NCBI GenBank assembly: GCA_023653785.1
Contig: JAMKCH010071803.1
Span: 1 to 64,000 of the forward strand
From: Ophioderma brevispina
Lineage: Eukaryota; Echinodermata; Ophiuroidea; Amphilepidida; Ophiodermatidae
Reading direction: 5' to 3'
Length of the DNA: 64,000 nt
Shown one piece after another: positions 42,364-54,625 of this stretch; the stretch's first letter is position 1, and every line of letters begins with the position of its first letter. The notes below the pieces were generated by a model that did not search any database, was not told the DNA's origin, and saw nothing but the letters and a program-made list of their open reading frames with translations. A program made the position numbers and the translations under genes.

Positions 42364-44887
42364 GCCGGTTCAAATGTTTCACTTTTCGAACGCCGCCCCG
42401 CTATCCAAGTATAGAGGTCAGTGGTTTGTTACGTTTAAAATTACAGGGATATTTGAATGTAAATACTTGGTGCACTGCGAAAGAAAACCTTTCCCATTTT
42501 TTTTTTCATTTAAACTCGAGAATCTCTTACTAATTAGCATCTAATTTATATCACTCAATATATGGCCAACAAATCATTTAATATTATTATTAATCTTTGT
42601 TTTTATTTCAAAAATAATGACAAGGATGTACGTTTTTCTAGTACGTCTTTCTTTTCTAGTTATTGGAAAACCATGCAAATCCATAATGGCTATTATCACC
42701 ACGACACACGCACAAACACCATGCCTAGAAGCCAGAAAGCGATCTGCGTCTATCAAATAAAAACAAACCTGAAAAATCCTTCAAAATGGATATGGTACAA
42801 CTTAGGTGTTGTTGCGATTCGTTCCTATACTTATATGATTTTATGGTAAGAAGTCGATAATGCCATATGGGTGCATTGCAAAGACCTATTCACTGCTTGT
42901 TATTTAAATATATCATGGTAAAAAACATAACAACGGCAGTTTTTTTGTCCCCCTGTCTAGGGGTAATAAATCGGTTTTGAACGGTTGAATTGCATTATAA
43001 CAATGAGAAATATGGCTTGCTATCTGATATCAATATGGATGCCGGCCTCTTCCGTATACGCCACAGCTTGTCCCAAATACGATCGGACAGGGCCCTCTAA
43101 ACGTTTATTCACTGTAATATTTAAAAAAATACTTTGGACACGTTAATTTGAAGCTTATTTTCATACAACAGTCTTTCACTTGAACCCGTTAAGAGTGCTT
43201 TCACATTGATTAAAGGTTCTGAAATATTTATAAGGGTCTAACAAAAAAGAAACCCCATTGTTTCTGCCATAACGAAAACCCATTTTCAACTATACGAACC
43301 TAACGGACTTCATGGTGTTATATTGGTTGAAACCCCAAACGGTCCGTATGCGTCAAGAAAGTTTTCTTATTTCCCTTACGTCCCTAGAGGTCCAATGACT
43401 ACCAACCTGACTAGTCAACCTCAATTAAAAAATGAGTTGGCGCAATTTGTCTTGTTAGAACTAGGAGCCATTTTTCACCCTAAACACCTATCAGCAGGGT
43501 TCCGCACCGCGATTTTTGAAAAGTTGGAAAATGACATTTATGGATTTAAAAGGGATACAGGACCTTACACTTAAAGAACCTTAATCAATACCCTGCAAAT
43601 CCTTTCAGAAGTTCTTTGAACACCAGAGAGTTTTAGAGACGAAAATTAAGAACCAAAACGGGCTTAAATTATTTTTCAAATAACGCGGGCATACCAAAGG
43701 ATGATCCTAAGCCTATTTAAAACGTGAAGGTTATACGGAAACCCAGAGTGCTGCATACGGCACAAAAAGAATATATGTTGCAATTTTTTTAAGTGCATCA
43801 CTTGTTTAATATAATGTATCTCTAACGTCCATACAGGAAAACCTGACGCTCACTGCAAAAAAGTGAGGTAGCGTTATTTTTCCTGTTAGATCTAGGAGCA
43901 ATCCCCTTACCCAAGGCAGAGGTCCGCTCGTTTTTTTTTTCAAAAGTGCATTTTTAATGCAGTTTAGGGACGTTAGTGGTATAGTTTAAGTAGAATTTAT
44001 TCAATCTCGTGATTCGTTGTAGATCACCAGTGTAGCCGTATTTTGAGCCCCTAATTGATTTTTCTTGAATATTTTTTGTTTTCAGTATTTACTTTAACTC
44101 TTCCAGAGTCAAGATCTGTATGCTCTGAGGTCTTTTATTGGACGTAGGACTACCAACGATACCCATGTCGGTTTATGGAAAATAAATCCCCCCCCCCTTC
44201 CTCGGAGCATATTGCTGATTTTGGCACCAGGTAATTTATTTGTCTGAATTTGTTCATAGTCAAAGAGAATTTGATGAGAGATGTATTGTAGACTTCTAAA
44301 TGAGTAGTACACGGTCCGTGCTATGTTTACACAGTCACCTGTTTTTATCTTGGTATTTGCGTTTCTTTCTAACACATGTATTGGTTATGTTCGTATCCGT
44401 TAAGGGCAGTAACTTCTATGGTAACGGTATCCTTTATAGTTGTTGCTAAATAGATGGCATTATCCGATCGCTTTATCCCATTTAGTTACTACTTTGCGAT
44501 GCGTTCTGCAACCATCAGAATACTCAGTCGTAGCCTTCCTTATGCGGTACTTTGCTTCCGTCTTTAGAAATCGCAGAAACATTTTTCTGTAAGTTGTGCC
44601 ACGAGGACTACCCCCCCCCCCCCCCCACATCACGCCGGTATACAGTTAAAATTACAAGTTGCTAATATTGGCCACTTGCCGGCAGTTAGGGATGAAAAGG
44701 TATATGTAAACGAACATTTGAAATTTGAAATAAATTTGAAAGACTCTTTGTAATTCCATAATATTCAAGGAAACAACGCATAGCGGTATTTCTGAAGTGA
44801 TCGCAATATGGAAACCAAATGTTTCCTGACTATTAGTCATTTAAACTTTATACCAAGTTAAACGGGTAACATTATTATTTTCCCTAA
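42364..44887. other. Mostly non-coding stretch
   Basis: Apart from the reading frame at 43238-43574 nothing was recognised. A C17 run lies at about 44611-44627. Confidence 0.4.
43238..43574 (+). pseudogene. Unidentified protein-like reading frame
   Basis: An open frame of about 112 codons with no clear ATG start, containing HLSAGFRTAIFEKLENDIYG and GVILVETPNGPYASRKFSY. Composition looks protein-like. A shorter, frame-broken sequence near 43835-43905 (aacctgacg... gttagatctaggagca) resembles 43406-43470, so part of the region seems duplicated. It might be a transposon or viral-type relic; I cannot assign it. Confidence 0.3.
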
Positions 44888-45181
44888 AGGTGTCTTTCGT
44901 GATCCTAGCATTTTTTATGGATCACTAGAGGTAAATTTAAGGTAATTTCCTAATTTGCAGTTAAATCTGACGGTGTGTTTTGATGTCATACGAAAAATGT
45001 TTGTATCACTGTGACCCATAGGCCACTGTTTTGTAATTTCTGTCCGTTTACGGGCAGAAGATATAAAATTACAAATTTCTTCCAGATCGAATACTTTATT
45101 TAGGCCAACAGTTCACATGATACAAAAATCTCATTTTTTATATAAGTCGAGGGACGAGACTGTAGATCACGAAATGCCCCT
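44888..45181. mobile_element. TTAA-type MITE, copy 2
   Basis: Ends AAGGTGTCTTTCGTGATCC and, inverted, AGGGGCATTTCGTGATC; flanked by CTAA (44884-44887, mutated) and TTAA (45182-45185). It shares the aatttctgtccgtttacggg core with 574-923. Confidence 0.7.
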
Positions 45182-45463
45182 TTAAGGAACTATTTTCTGC
45201 ACTACTCTGGGCGTCTATTTTTAGGTGTTTTGTTTGGTGTCTAATTTGCCACAAAGTTCAAAACTTATATCAAGAACAATTCCTCTATCATGCTGTCACG
45301 ATGTCCTTCGGTTGGAGGTGGCTTCGAGTAACAAATTAGACAGACAGTTAGACAGTTAGACATTATTTTATTCACACCTCATCTTCCATGATTATACATT
45401 AATGACAATACAATAACATTATCGAATTATAGTGTTTAAACAATGGAAGAATTATACAGTGTA

Positions 45464-46149
45464 CACTCTCAGAAAAAAAGGGTTCATTTAAGAACCCTTT
45501 TTTGTCCCGTATATAGAACCCCAAGAGCTCTTACGGTTCTATAAAGAACCTTAAAAGGTTCTACAAAGAACCTTCAAAATTTAGGTAGGCCTGGGATCTC
45601 ATCACAAAGTTTAGAAGAGTGACAACAGTGTTTACAATATTAATTTTTTTTGGGGGGGGGGTTTACAAACTCATTTTTTGGCCAAAGAATTTTTTGAAGA
45701 ACCTTAAGGGGTTCTTTACTAGGGTTTCAAAAAGGGTTCTTCACTATAATAAGGTGCTTCAATGAACAATTTTCTTGACTGAAGATCCTTTGTTGGTTCT
45801 TCAAAGCACCCATGGGTTATAAAAAATTACCAGTAAAGAACCCTTAAAGGTTCTTCAACCAGTGAAGAACCTATTTGAAACCCTAGTAAAGAACCCTATA
45901 AGGTTCTTCAAAAAGTTTCTTGGGCCAAAATATAAAGTTTGTAAAACCAAAAAAGATTAATATTGTTAACACTGTCTGTCACTCTTCTAAACTTTGTGAT
46001 GAGCTCATAAAGAAATTTCCAAGGCCTACCTAAATTTTGAAGGTTCTTTGTAGAACCTTTTAAGGTTCTTTATAGAACCGTAAGAGCTCTTGGGGTTCTA
46101 TATAAGGGACAAAAAAGGGTTCTTAAATGAACCCTTTTTTCTAAGAGTG
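45464..46149. mobile_element. Fully palindromic Tc1/mariner-like MITE, 686 bp
   Basis: It is flanked by TA (45462-45463 and 46150-46151). Ends CACTCTCAGAAAAAAAGGGT and, inverted, CACTCTTAGAAAAAAGGGTT. The two halves pair along the full length, with repeated aagaacc / ggttctt motifs (more than 20 in all). Transcribed, it would form a hairpin of more than 300 bp. It has no coding capacity. Confidence 0.85.
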
Positions 46150-46689
46150 TATATGCAGTATACAATAATGAATACAATAAGCATCCAAATTCAAATCTAT
46201 AATAATTATATATAATTATTACGTGAGTTGAAATACAGTTAAGATTTGGTAATTTAAACACAAACGATTATAGAAAGCCATAATAACTTGTTGAAATAAT
46301 AATAATGAGTATGGGGAAGATGTGTGTGGGAGAGGCCATTAAGATCAAATGAACTTTAAGATTGACCCCACCCAGTAGAAAGTGGGACTTATTGAGGGCC
46401 ATCAAAGGCGGGACAAAAACAAGCAAGACAGCAGGACAAAACAAAACAGGACAGGACCGGGGGTTACAGAAAGTGATTGTCAATAATGTGTATAATATCA
46501 GGGTAAAAAACATAACAGTTGAGATGGCGAAGTTAATGAGTGCTATATCGGGAAGAGTGCAACAGAATAAGCACAACGAACAAATTGTAACAAATTGTAT
46601 ACAATTCTATGCATTGTGTTAATTAGCAACATATAATAAGTGGCATTGTGGTTCTTGAGAGGGGAAAGACCTCATTGTCGCATATTTCT

Positions 46690-47036
46690 TTTCTTGGGAC
46701 GTTAACACTAAATGGAATTGGCAACGACAACAATTTTCGGCTGCAAGACGACAACGCCACGCCGCACAGGTCCACTGCAGTGACAAGTGAGACAATTTCT
46801 TGAGGCAGAGGGGGTTGAGCAGATACCATGGCCTTCTTGCACCCTGCTATGAACCCTGTCGAGCATGCCTGGATGCCTTAGGCCGAGCCATCAATGACAG
46901 GGACAATCTTCTTCAAACTCTGACCGATGAGTGGGACGCTCTGCCCATTGACATCATAAACAACCTTGTGGACAGTATGTCGCGACGTCTTGACGCACTG
47001 ATTCATGCCAAGGGTGGCCATACTCGATATTAGGGA
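46690..47036 (+). pseudogene. Tc1-like transposase, C-terminal catalytic part
   Basis: LQDDNATPHR (46741-46770) matches the second catalytic Asp region (QxDNAxxH). NPVEHAW (46852-46872) matches the NPIExxW block with the catalytic Glu; a one-base deletion then shifts the frame into DALGRAI. The ending MSRRLDALIHAKGGHTRY and stop (to 47036) match the family C-terminus. A stop interrupts the segment between the motifs. Its upstream half and terminal repeats were not found. Confidence 0.85.
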
Positions 47037-48765
47037 CTGATTGACATTTAAAACAGTACTATTGAACATTTCGATACATGAAATCACCCAAAAATATGTT
47101 ATCTGTAAAACTGACTGATGTAAACAAATTGTAACAAAATCCTTAATATGCTGCTCAAATACCCCTCTTGCTTTCAGGGCTAAGGACACAGTTCGTAAAG
47201 GTTAATTGTGGACTGAGTTCATAGTGATATGTTCGGAAGAGACTTATCAATGTAGTAATGCGGCGATATACACTCTAAATATCACAAATAACTCACACTG
47301 TAAGAATCATTCCATAACAAAGTTGAAATTAATAGTAGGGTCAAATATAGAGGTCCTGTGACCATTTTGCCGGGAACTACTTTTGAGAGTGGTTTTCGAG
47401 GGTGCCGAATACTTTAAGCTGGGTCCTACCTCACCAAATGGTGGGGAACTATCAATAGAGTCCGCTTTTCAAAATGGCTGCCAAAATGACCTAGATATTT
47501 TAACTTGTGCTAAAATATAAATGCCTTTCACTCATATTTGAGCATCAACTTGACCAACCAAACTCATACAATTTCTGCTTTATTCTCTCTACTCTTAAAA
47601 TTAATATAAGCTCAAACACCTTTTATATAATTCTTTCTCATAGAGGAATTAACAACCATATTAAATTCACACTACCACTGATGCTATTATCTTATTGTGC
47701 AAGTATATATTTGCCTAAGTTCCAACCTCAAGTTAAAGCAGTATAGCTCAGTATTGGTATTGGTTCGAGGTCATCTTGGGGTAAATTTACTCGATGCATA
47801 GACTTTGCTGTAACTGGGAAAAGTTTGTTCGTATTATCTCATAAAAATCCTACGACATCACTTTCAACAGCAACTGAGCATTTCCTCCAGTTTGATCTTG
47901 AACCTTTAACCCTTGTCCAACTAAGGGTTTTTGTACTACGTTCACGACCAAGAGGGGGGGAGTGGTTATCCAGCCCTGATTTTTTCGTAATTAAGCGACA
48001 AACATCATCTTGTTTGGTATCAGTGTGTAGGTACATATGTCATTTCTGCAAATCAAGTACAAACATATCAAGTTTTAACAATATGATGGTATAGTGACGT
48101 CATAACTGAGAGCTTATTTTTACGCAAATTTGTAAGCAAATCGCCAAAATCGATGGTTTTTCGACCGTTTTTGCCAGTCATGCAAGCAAAATTGGTATTT
48201 ATTTGCCAATGATGGGTGCCAAAGTAAGCATACACATGCTATTACTCTAAATAATAAGAAATAATAAGAAAAAAATACGAGTATTTGCTTACAGTAGCAT
48301 CATACTTACATAAAGTACCATTTTTGGCATTTTACACATGCAGTAAAGTATAGGAAGGTGGCAACCACCCCACCCCTACACCTTCCGACTTTGACGGGAC
48401 GCCCTGACCTCCCTGAAGGTGGTACCTCCATTTTTTTCGCTAAACTGACCGCAAAGGATGAACTTACAATTACTTTAAATCCTTAGATCGTATTCGTTTG
48501 CGTTTTTGTGCGACAGGGGATCATCCGTTGGGAGTGGGGGTGGGGGATGGTTACCCCCCTTGGTTGGACGACGGTTAAAGCCATATACCTGAGTAAATTT
48601 GTCAGAACCTTGACAAACTAAACCTTAATTTAATCCTCTCAACAAGGCACTATTGAAACACAAACAGCAAAAAAATGACATTAGCATTTACTATAACAAT
48701 TCTATGGGAGTAAACACCACACCGCACTAAAACGTCAGACCATTGAAACCATTTTTATTCAATAA
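47037..48765. other. Non-coding stretch
   Basis: Contains one ccaaatggtggggaact ... aaaatggctgccaaaat segment (about 47434-47486) resembling the outer part of the foldback arms. The open frames at 47507-48094 were not recognised. Confidence 0.4.
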
Positions 48766-49497
48766 GGGCTGTATTCGCAAACGGCGTTTGAAATAAACGG
48801 TGGTTAGGCCTAAACTGTGGTTAGCTAAACGTACAGTTTAAAAATTCGCAGGTTAAATATTTTAACAAGTCGTTTAGCTAACCACGATATTTAAACGCCG
48901 TAAATATCATCCACCGCACTGTGACTTATCTTCTCCTATAATATAACGTGCGCGTCAACCAATTTTATATGTTAGATAATTCCTTCCCTAGTTTAAATGC
49001 TACGCATGAAGTCCACGGGTAAATTTAGAAAATGTCGCGTTATGTAAGGAGCTTTAGAATTTGTTCAGTGATGGAGAGAAAAATAAAATGCACCGGGTCT
49101 ATTTAAAACTGTTGTATGTCGCTGAGTTGCACTGCTTTCAGTTAGTACTATATATACTTGATAGCATACACGAGCATACAAAATAGGCGCAAAAGGAAAA
49201 ATGGATGAGAAGAAATCAACTGAAGACTTGGAAGAGAAAGATAGAGAAATAGAGGAGAAAGGTCTAGCCACGAGTATCACATATAGCTAAAATATCAGAC
49301 ACTTGATGAAAGCGTGAAGTTAAGCACGCCTTAAACTACCAACGGGCCAAGTCTAAGTTTAACAGCGTTTTAGACATGTTTAACGATGTTCGGCTAAAAT
49401 TTAAACAACATTTAAAGTTAACCATGCTTTGAGAATTGCGTTTATTTTAGCGATTTAACCAGTGACTAGCGTTAAACATCGTTTGAGAATACGGGCC
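48766..49497. mobile_element. Inverted-repeat element of PIF/Harbinger type (tentative)
   Basis: Left end GGGCTGTATTCGCAAACGGC and right end, inverted, GGCCCGTATTCTCAAACGAT. Flanking trinucleotides are TAA (48763-48765) and TTA (49498-49500); the TWA target fits PIF/Harbinger, though the two do not match exactly. The subterminal regions are rich in gtttaa/ttaaac motifs. A short plus-strand frame at 49201-49290 starts MDEKKSTEDLEEKDREIEEK, a charged segment that may remain from an internal gene. Confidence 0.6.
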
Positions 49498-50292
49498 TTA
49501 ATGTTTTCGGCAATAGAAAGCAAGTAATAGAATGTATATGGATTGCTATGAGACACCAATCCAAACTTACATTAAAAAATGTAAATCCACATCCAGTGAA
49601 ATATAAATCAAATAGATTATAAACTGTATTTAAATTTTAATTTGTCCTCCATTTTAATCGAAGAAATTGAGAGAGTGGTAAGCTTGCATGAATCTTGTAT
49701 TTATTCTCAGTGACATTTGGGGCTATTTGCCTAATAATTATGAATGTAAAACCCAGATAAAATATGATTAAAGAGTTTTCACGAATGTACTTCATCAAAA
49801 TAAAAAAGTGTTCATAAAATATTATTGTATATGTCGATCTTTAGAATTAAAATGATTTCGTACAAACGACATGTATAATTAATACAAGTATAAATTCAAA
49901 TGACTTGGTAGTAAGATAAAGCTTTATTGTTTTTGTTGAAATGGTGATCCTTGATTCATTTTACTCTGCAGAAAATTCTACCTATGAAGTTTGGAAATAA
50001 ATTGCTAGCAATATAAATAGTGTGATACTCACGTGTGTTAAAAAGTCAAAAGTGTATTTAAATCGAGATAAGGAGAGATAGCGTAACTTTCACTGGTAGC
50101 TTAATTACTATGAAAGTAAGTGAATAGCTCAAAATATGTTATTATACAGAATACTGAGACATTCTCTTCAAAGGCACTGTTACTTTGTTTTAGAAGAAAT
50201 CTTAGGGTAATCCATGGAAAGACGGAATAGAAGTACTATTTACAGACTACGATAAATAATATAAAAGGGCTTGCTAAAGTTGTACGTTTTTA
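49498..50292. other. Non-coding stretch, AT-rich
   Basis: Nothing recognised. Confidence 0.5.
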
Positions 50293-50719
50293 TTTGTCCA
50301 CAAAAATCGATTTCAGAAATACTAGGTAAATGCTGTTTTGGTTTTGCTTTTGTTTAAAGAAAGTTGTTGTTAAAAGGCGGAGCACGATTTGTTATATAAA
50401 CATTCCTAAATCAAAGGGGGGTATTTAAATACGTAATACCGGTCATATGAGACACCGGGTAACGCTAGAGAAGTTCCAATGTATTAGTTAAAAGAATCAA
50501 TTTCTTTCATTTAATAGTGAGACATTTTGCTATTAACAAAGGCAAGCATTTTATCACTATAATTTTCGAAATAACTATTGCAAATTGTTTATCGTTAACA
50601 ATAAATACGACTCATAAAACTATTATCTAAGGTGAAAGACAATATATATTTTGCTTTTCCTCGTGAACATTACCAATTTCTATAACTTTGAATCATAACT
50701 TTAAATATATCTATATATC

Positions 50720-50727
<8 letters not shown>
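50293..50727. repeat. 435 bp duplicated block, copy 1
   Basis: Near-identical by eye to 50891-51325 (offset 598 bp; one substitution seen in ctaagg(t/g)gaaag). It runs into an AT microsatellite at its right end. Confidence 0.9.
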
Positions 50728-50753
<26 letters not shown>

Positions 50754-50754
50754 T

Positions 50755-50872
50755 GCCTATTGCCAATTAATTTAGTCGTTAGGCCTATGATTGTATATGC
50801 AGCTCCTAAATACCAAAAAGATGTGTAATTATGATCACTCTTTCTGCAGTACACTGTAGTTATCATGCACTC
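50755..50872 (-). repeat. Inverted copy of 51724-51840
   Basis: Shares, inverted, ccaattaatt, taggcctat, tatatgcagctcctaa, taccaaaaagatgtgtaat and gcagtacac with 51724-51840. It sits between the two 435 bp copies, directly before a run of exactly 21 T (50873-50893). Confidence 0.75.
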
Positions 50873-50890
50873 TTTTTTTTTTTTTTTTTT

Positions 50891-51325
50891 TTTGTCCACA
50901 AAAATCGATTTCAGAAATACTAGGTAAATGCTGTTTTGGTTTTGCTTTTGTTTAAAGAAAGTTGTTGTTAAAAGGCGGAGCACGATTTGTTATATAAACA
51001 TTCCTAAATCAAAGGGGGGTATTTAAATACGTAATACCGGTCATATGAGACACCGGGTAACGCTAGAGAAGTTCCAATGTATTAGTTAAAAGAATCAATT
51101 TCTTTCATTTAATAGTGAGACATTTTGCTATTAACAAAGGCAAGCATTTTATCACTATAATTTTCGAAATAACTATTGCAAATTGTTTATCGTTAACAAT
51201 AAATACGACTCATAAAACTATTATCTAAGGGGAAAGACAATATATATTTTGCTTTTCCTCGTGAACATTACCAATTTCTATAACTTTGAATCATAACTTT
51301 AAATATATCTATATATCTATATTAT
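50891..51325. repeat. 435 bp duplicated block, copy 2, preceded by T21
   Basis: Direct repeat of 50293-50727. Its first three T bases belong to the 21-T run. On the opposite strand this is a block ending in A21, the same arrangement as at 25231 and 26454. Confidence 0.9.
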
Positions 51326-51346
51326 ATATATATATATATATATACA

Positions 51347-51428
<82 letters not shown>
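51321..51428. repeat. (AT)n microsatellite
   Basis: Roughly 108 bp of nearly pure AT dinucleotide with one tacatgat interruption. Further AT tracts lie at 50724-50752 and about 52187-52248. A Tyr/Ile-rich reading frame across it is artefactual. Confidence 0.95.
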
Positions 51429-51433
<5 letters not shown>

Positions 51434-51504
51434 CAAGAGATTGGGCGGTTCTACTTATACAACACTGTTGCCCCATTCGTGAAGACATGGAACTGTCAAC
51501 TTAT

Positions 51505-51970
51505 ATAAATGTAAGAAATTGGAATAGGACGTTGCAGTAGTATCAGGTTCTTTATTGTGCCATAGCTATCGCCCTCCGGGCTTAATCAGTGGCTGTACAA
51601 GAAGATAAAGCGAAAGAGAATACAATAATGCATAATAATAATAATAGACGTATGATCACAAAAATAATTGCAATAACTATAATAATAATGTATAATTTCA
51701 TTCTATTCACCATTATTATGATAATGGAGTGCATGATAATAAGTGTACTGCAAGGAAAGAGTTGATCATAATTACACATCTTTTTGGTATTAGGAGCTGC
51801 ATATACATAATAGGCCTATGCCCAATTAATTGAAGTCGCTTGATTTATCTTGTACAGCATGATTGAAGCCCGGAGGGCGAAGGGCGATAGCTATGGCACA
51901 ATAAAGAAACCTGATACTACGCAACGTCTCACGTCCCTTCCAATTTCTTACATTTATATATATATCATAT
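51505..51970. mobile_element. Inverted-repeat element with about 100 bp arms
   Basis: The left arm (about 51505-51605) and right arm (about 51840-51970) pair through atgtaagaaattggaa, agtatcaggtt, tttattgtgccatagctatc, ccctccgggctt and gctgtacaag. The right arm has small insertions. The middle holds AAT-rich simple sequence (51630-51720) and the block seen inverted at 50755-50872. Confidence 0.7.
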
Positions 51971-52042
51971 ATATAGAGAGATATATAGCTCAAAAAGTCG
52001 TAGGTCAAATATCGCAATTAAAATCGTAATAAATGTAGACAG

Positions 52043-52104
52043 AGAGAATGACAGTCACACGGATTTTTTCGCTGCAAGAAAAATCCGTGTGACTGTCATT
52101 CTCT
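52043..52104. repeat. Perfect-stem hairpin
   Basis: The arm starting AGAGAATGACAGTCACACGG and continuing into ATTTTT is matched inverted by AAAAATCCGTGTGACTGTCATTCTCT (25 or more base pairs) across a short loop containing gctgca. It is surrounded by AT and GA simple repeats. It could be a tiny MITE, a cruciform site or a precursor-like hairpin. Confidence 0.85.
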
Positions 52105-53361
52105 ATGGTCTGACATTTATACTATAGATTAGAGATTAAGAAGAGAGAGATAGCGATAGAGAGAGAGAGATGAGGATATATATATATTAGATTATATAGA
52201 TATACATATATATATATATATAGATATATATATATATATATATATATACCCAGAAATAGAAATTTTCCAAACCCCCAATCATTTAATATATAAGTGCATC
52301 AGAACAGCTAAGGATTATACACCCTAATCTGGCTGCCGTTTTTAACCCTGCTTCCAATGTATGGAAAATGCACTGCTAACCACTGTTTATTACGGAACGT
52401 GGGGATTTCATGATTAACATGTTTTTAGACTTGTATGTTTTCTCCAAGTAATGCATTTGGAGAGTAGAGTTAATTTCAGGCAAAGTTACCCGCGCTCAAC
52501 AATTTGCCCCCACTATTAAAGCCCGTTACCGACTTTAGAGCATTCTCGTGGCTTATTATATTCGACGACGAAACAGAAAAACAGCCTCAGTACACCAATT
52601 GCATTAAACGCTGTATGCCGCTGTCTATTGTTCTCCATTGAGTGTATCATTTGTTCAGCACTGTACCCCAGGCTCGTCTACAAGCGTCACGTTTTATTCG
52701 TAACTGTGCTATGGTAGCTAGGACACTCCCTAATGGGGGACACTCAAGGGGGGGGATGAAACGCATTCAAAACCAGTCGCCGTGCTGGGCGCTGACATTT
52801 TGAGTATTGCACGGAATAATTATCAGTTTGGGGGTTGTATACACACAAATGTCAATTCGATACAAACAATCCGCCAAATCAAAATATCAGTTGTTGGATG
52901 TTGGGTGCTATTGGGTGGTAAAGTTTGTCCTACCATGGCTACACAACGATGAAATTGGCCACACAGTCGTCTTGATTTAAATAAACCGCCTCCCAATGAA
53001 TATCATCTTTTCACCTAAGCGCGCATTGCATTATGAGAAAAAGAGTATCTGAGCACAACGATCCAGGTAACTATTATTACACCTGGCCACCCCTCTAACC
53101 CATACATTAATTTGTATCACAACCTACTTAGTGGATATGCAAAGCGTCACCCACAGTATGTGAAGAAGCGGAGGCAGCCTGCTTTTTCTATGTTGGTACT
53201 CTAATGTTATTCTTTTGTGGTCGGCAAAACCTGCGAGACGGTGAATTTCTAACTAGTACGTAACGGTTGCCTCTCTATCTATATAAACTCTTTGTGTTAC
53301 ACTCCGTTTCTTTACCACACAAACACCGTCACAAGTACTAAAATTATGATACGGAATAAAG
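52105..53361. other. Non-coding stretch
   Basis: GA and AT simple repeats to about 52250, then unrecognised sequence without a convincing gene. Confidence 0.45.
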
Positions 53362-54625
53362 TGAGAGCGGTTAATCTAATCACCCACTGATTGATGACAT
53401 GCAGCCTTGATCCTAAAATTTATCTGCAAATTGAAAATTAATCCATTATCTGTATGGAGTATCCCCGAAAGTGAGGGAGTCGAGAAGACGTAAACTAAAG
53501 AAAACTTTAGCATGCCTATTAGGGGTTCTAATCTCTTATGCCCTTTGCATTTCATTTGCTGCCCTTTTTTCAAAAGCAATGTGAATTTCAAAATGTGTGC
53601 GATGTTTACGCAGTTTTCACGTTTTACACTAGTTAATATGGATCAAATAAGGGATTAAATTTACCGCTTCACTTTGTTACACGAAATCAATGACAAAATG
53701 GCCGCCACCGTTAACTACTTTTGCCTATATCTTGGTCCCCGAGACTCGTAGAGGCAAAATTCTGGTGTCTACACCCATGTCTTTAGGGTAAAAGAATTCA
53801 ATAACACCATTGATAACAAGACTGGACCATTCAGTTGCGGCAGGCATCTTGAATTTCAAAATGCCCCCCCCCCCAAGAAATTGGATTCTATTACAAACCT
53901 TCACCTAGAGGTAGAAGCATGATTCTGGTGTCTATACCCATGTTTACAAGGTCAAGGAATCCAAAAAGATCAAAGGTAACTTTACTGGGTTCTTTGTTTG
54001 TGGCAGCCATTGGTTGTTTGGTTGAACGTAATTCCCTCCTTTGAAGATAGGAGCACCAATTAAGTATAGAAATATAGTGTCAAAATTGAACAAAAGTCAT
54101 TCATTTGGTACATGTGATGAGAGTTGCCGAATTTGACATATTTTGAAGGGACATTTAGGACTATGGCCAAAACACAGTGACATAGTTGGTAGTGAACAAA
54201 TGTGGTGGTGATAGAGTTGGCAGTGTCATTGGTAATGACATGGTTGGTGGTGACACATGTATTTAACAATGTTCCTTTAAAGGCATCTTTGACATAAGTT
54301 GACAATATCGATAGTGCACACTTATTCAGTTCATATGTGCACTAGTTCTGGCGTGAGTTGAGATTTTAATTTGGAAAGTGACTTTTCAACCTGAACTTTT
54401 GAAAAAAGGGCATCAAATGAAATGCAAAGGACTAGGACATAAGAGATTAGAAACCCTGATAGGCATGCTAAAGTTTTCTTTAGTTTCACGTCTTCTCGCT
54501 CCCTCAAATTCTGGGATAGCTCCATATATATAATTTGGTTTAATTTTTCAATTTGCAGATAAATTTTAGTATTCAATGCTGCATTTAACCAATCATGTGG
54601 GTGATTAGATTACCGCTTACACTTT
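53362..54625. mobile_element. Inverted-repeat element, 1.26 kb
   Basis: Left end agcggttaatctaatcaccc and right end gggtgattagattaccgct. The arms (about 53365-53610 and 54306-54620) pair through aaatttatctgcaaattgaa, agaaaactttagcatgccta, ctaatctcttatg and cctttgcatttcat blocks. Between the arms lies an AAAATGGCCGCC motif (53695-53706) and two 'attctggtgtcta(c/t)acccatgt' segments that also occur at 57840 and 59875 in similar form. Confidence 0.7.

Noticed and set aside
51286..51540. Tyr/Ile-rich frame
   Set aside because: Translation of the AT dinucleotide repeat.
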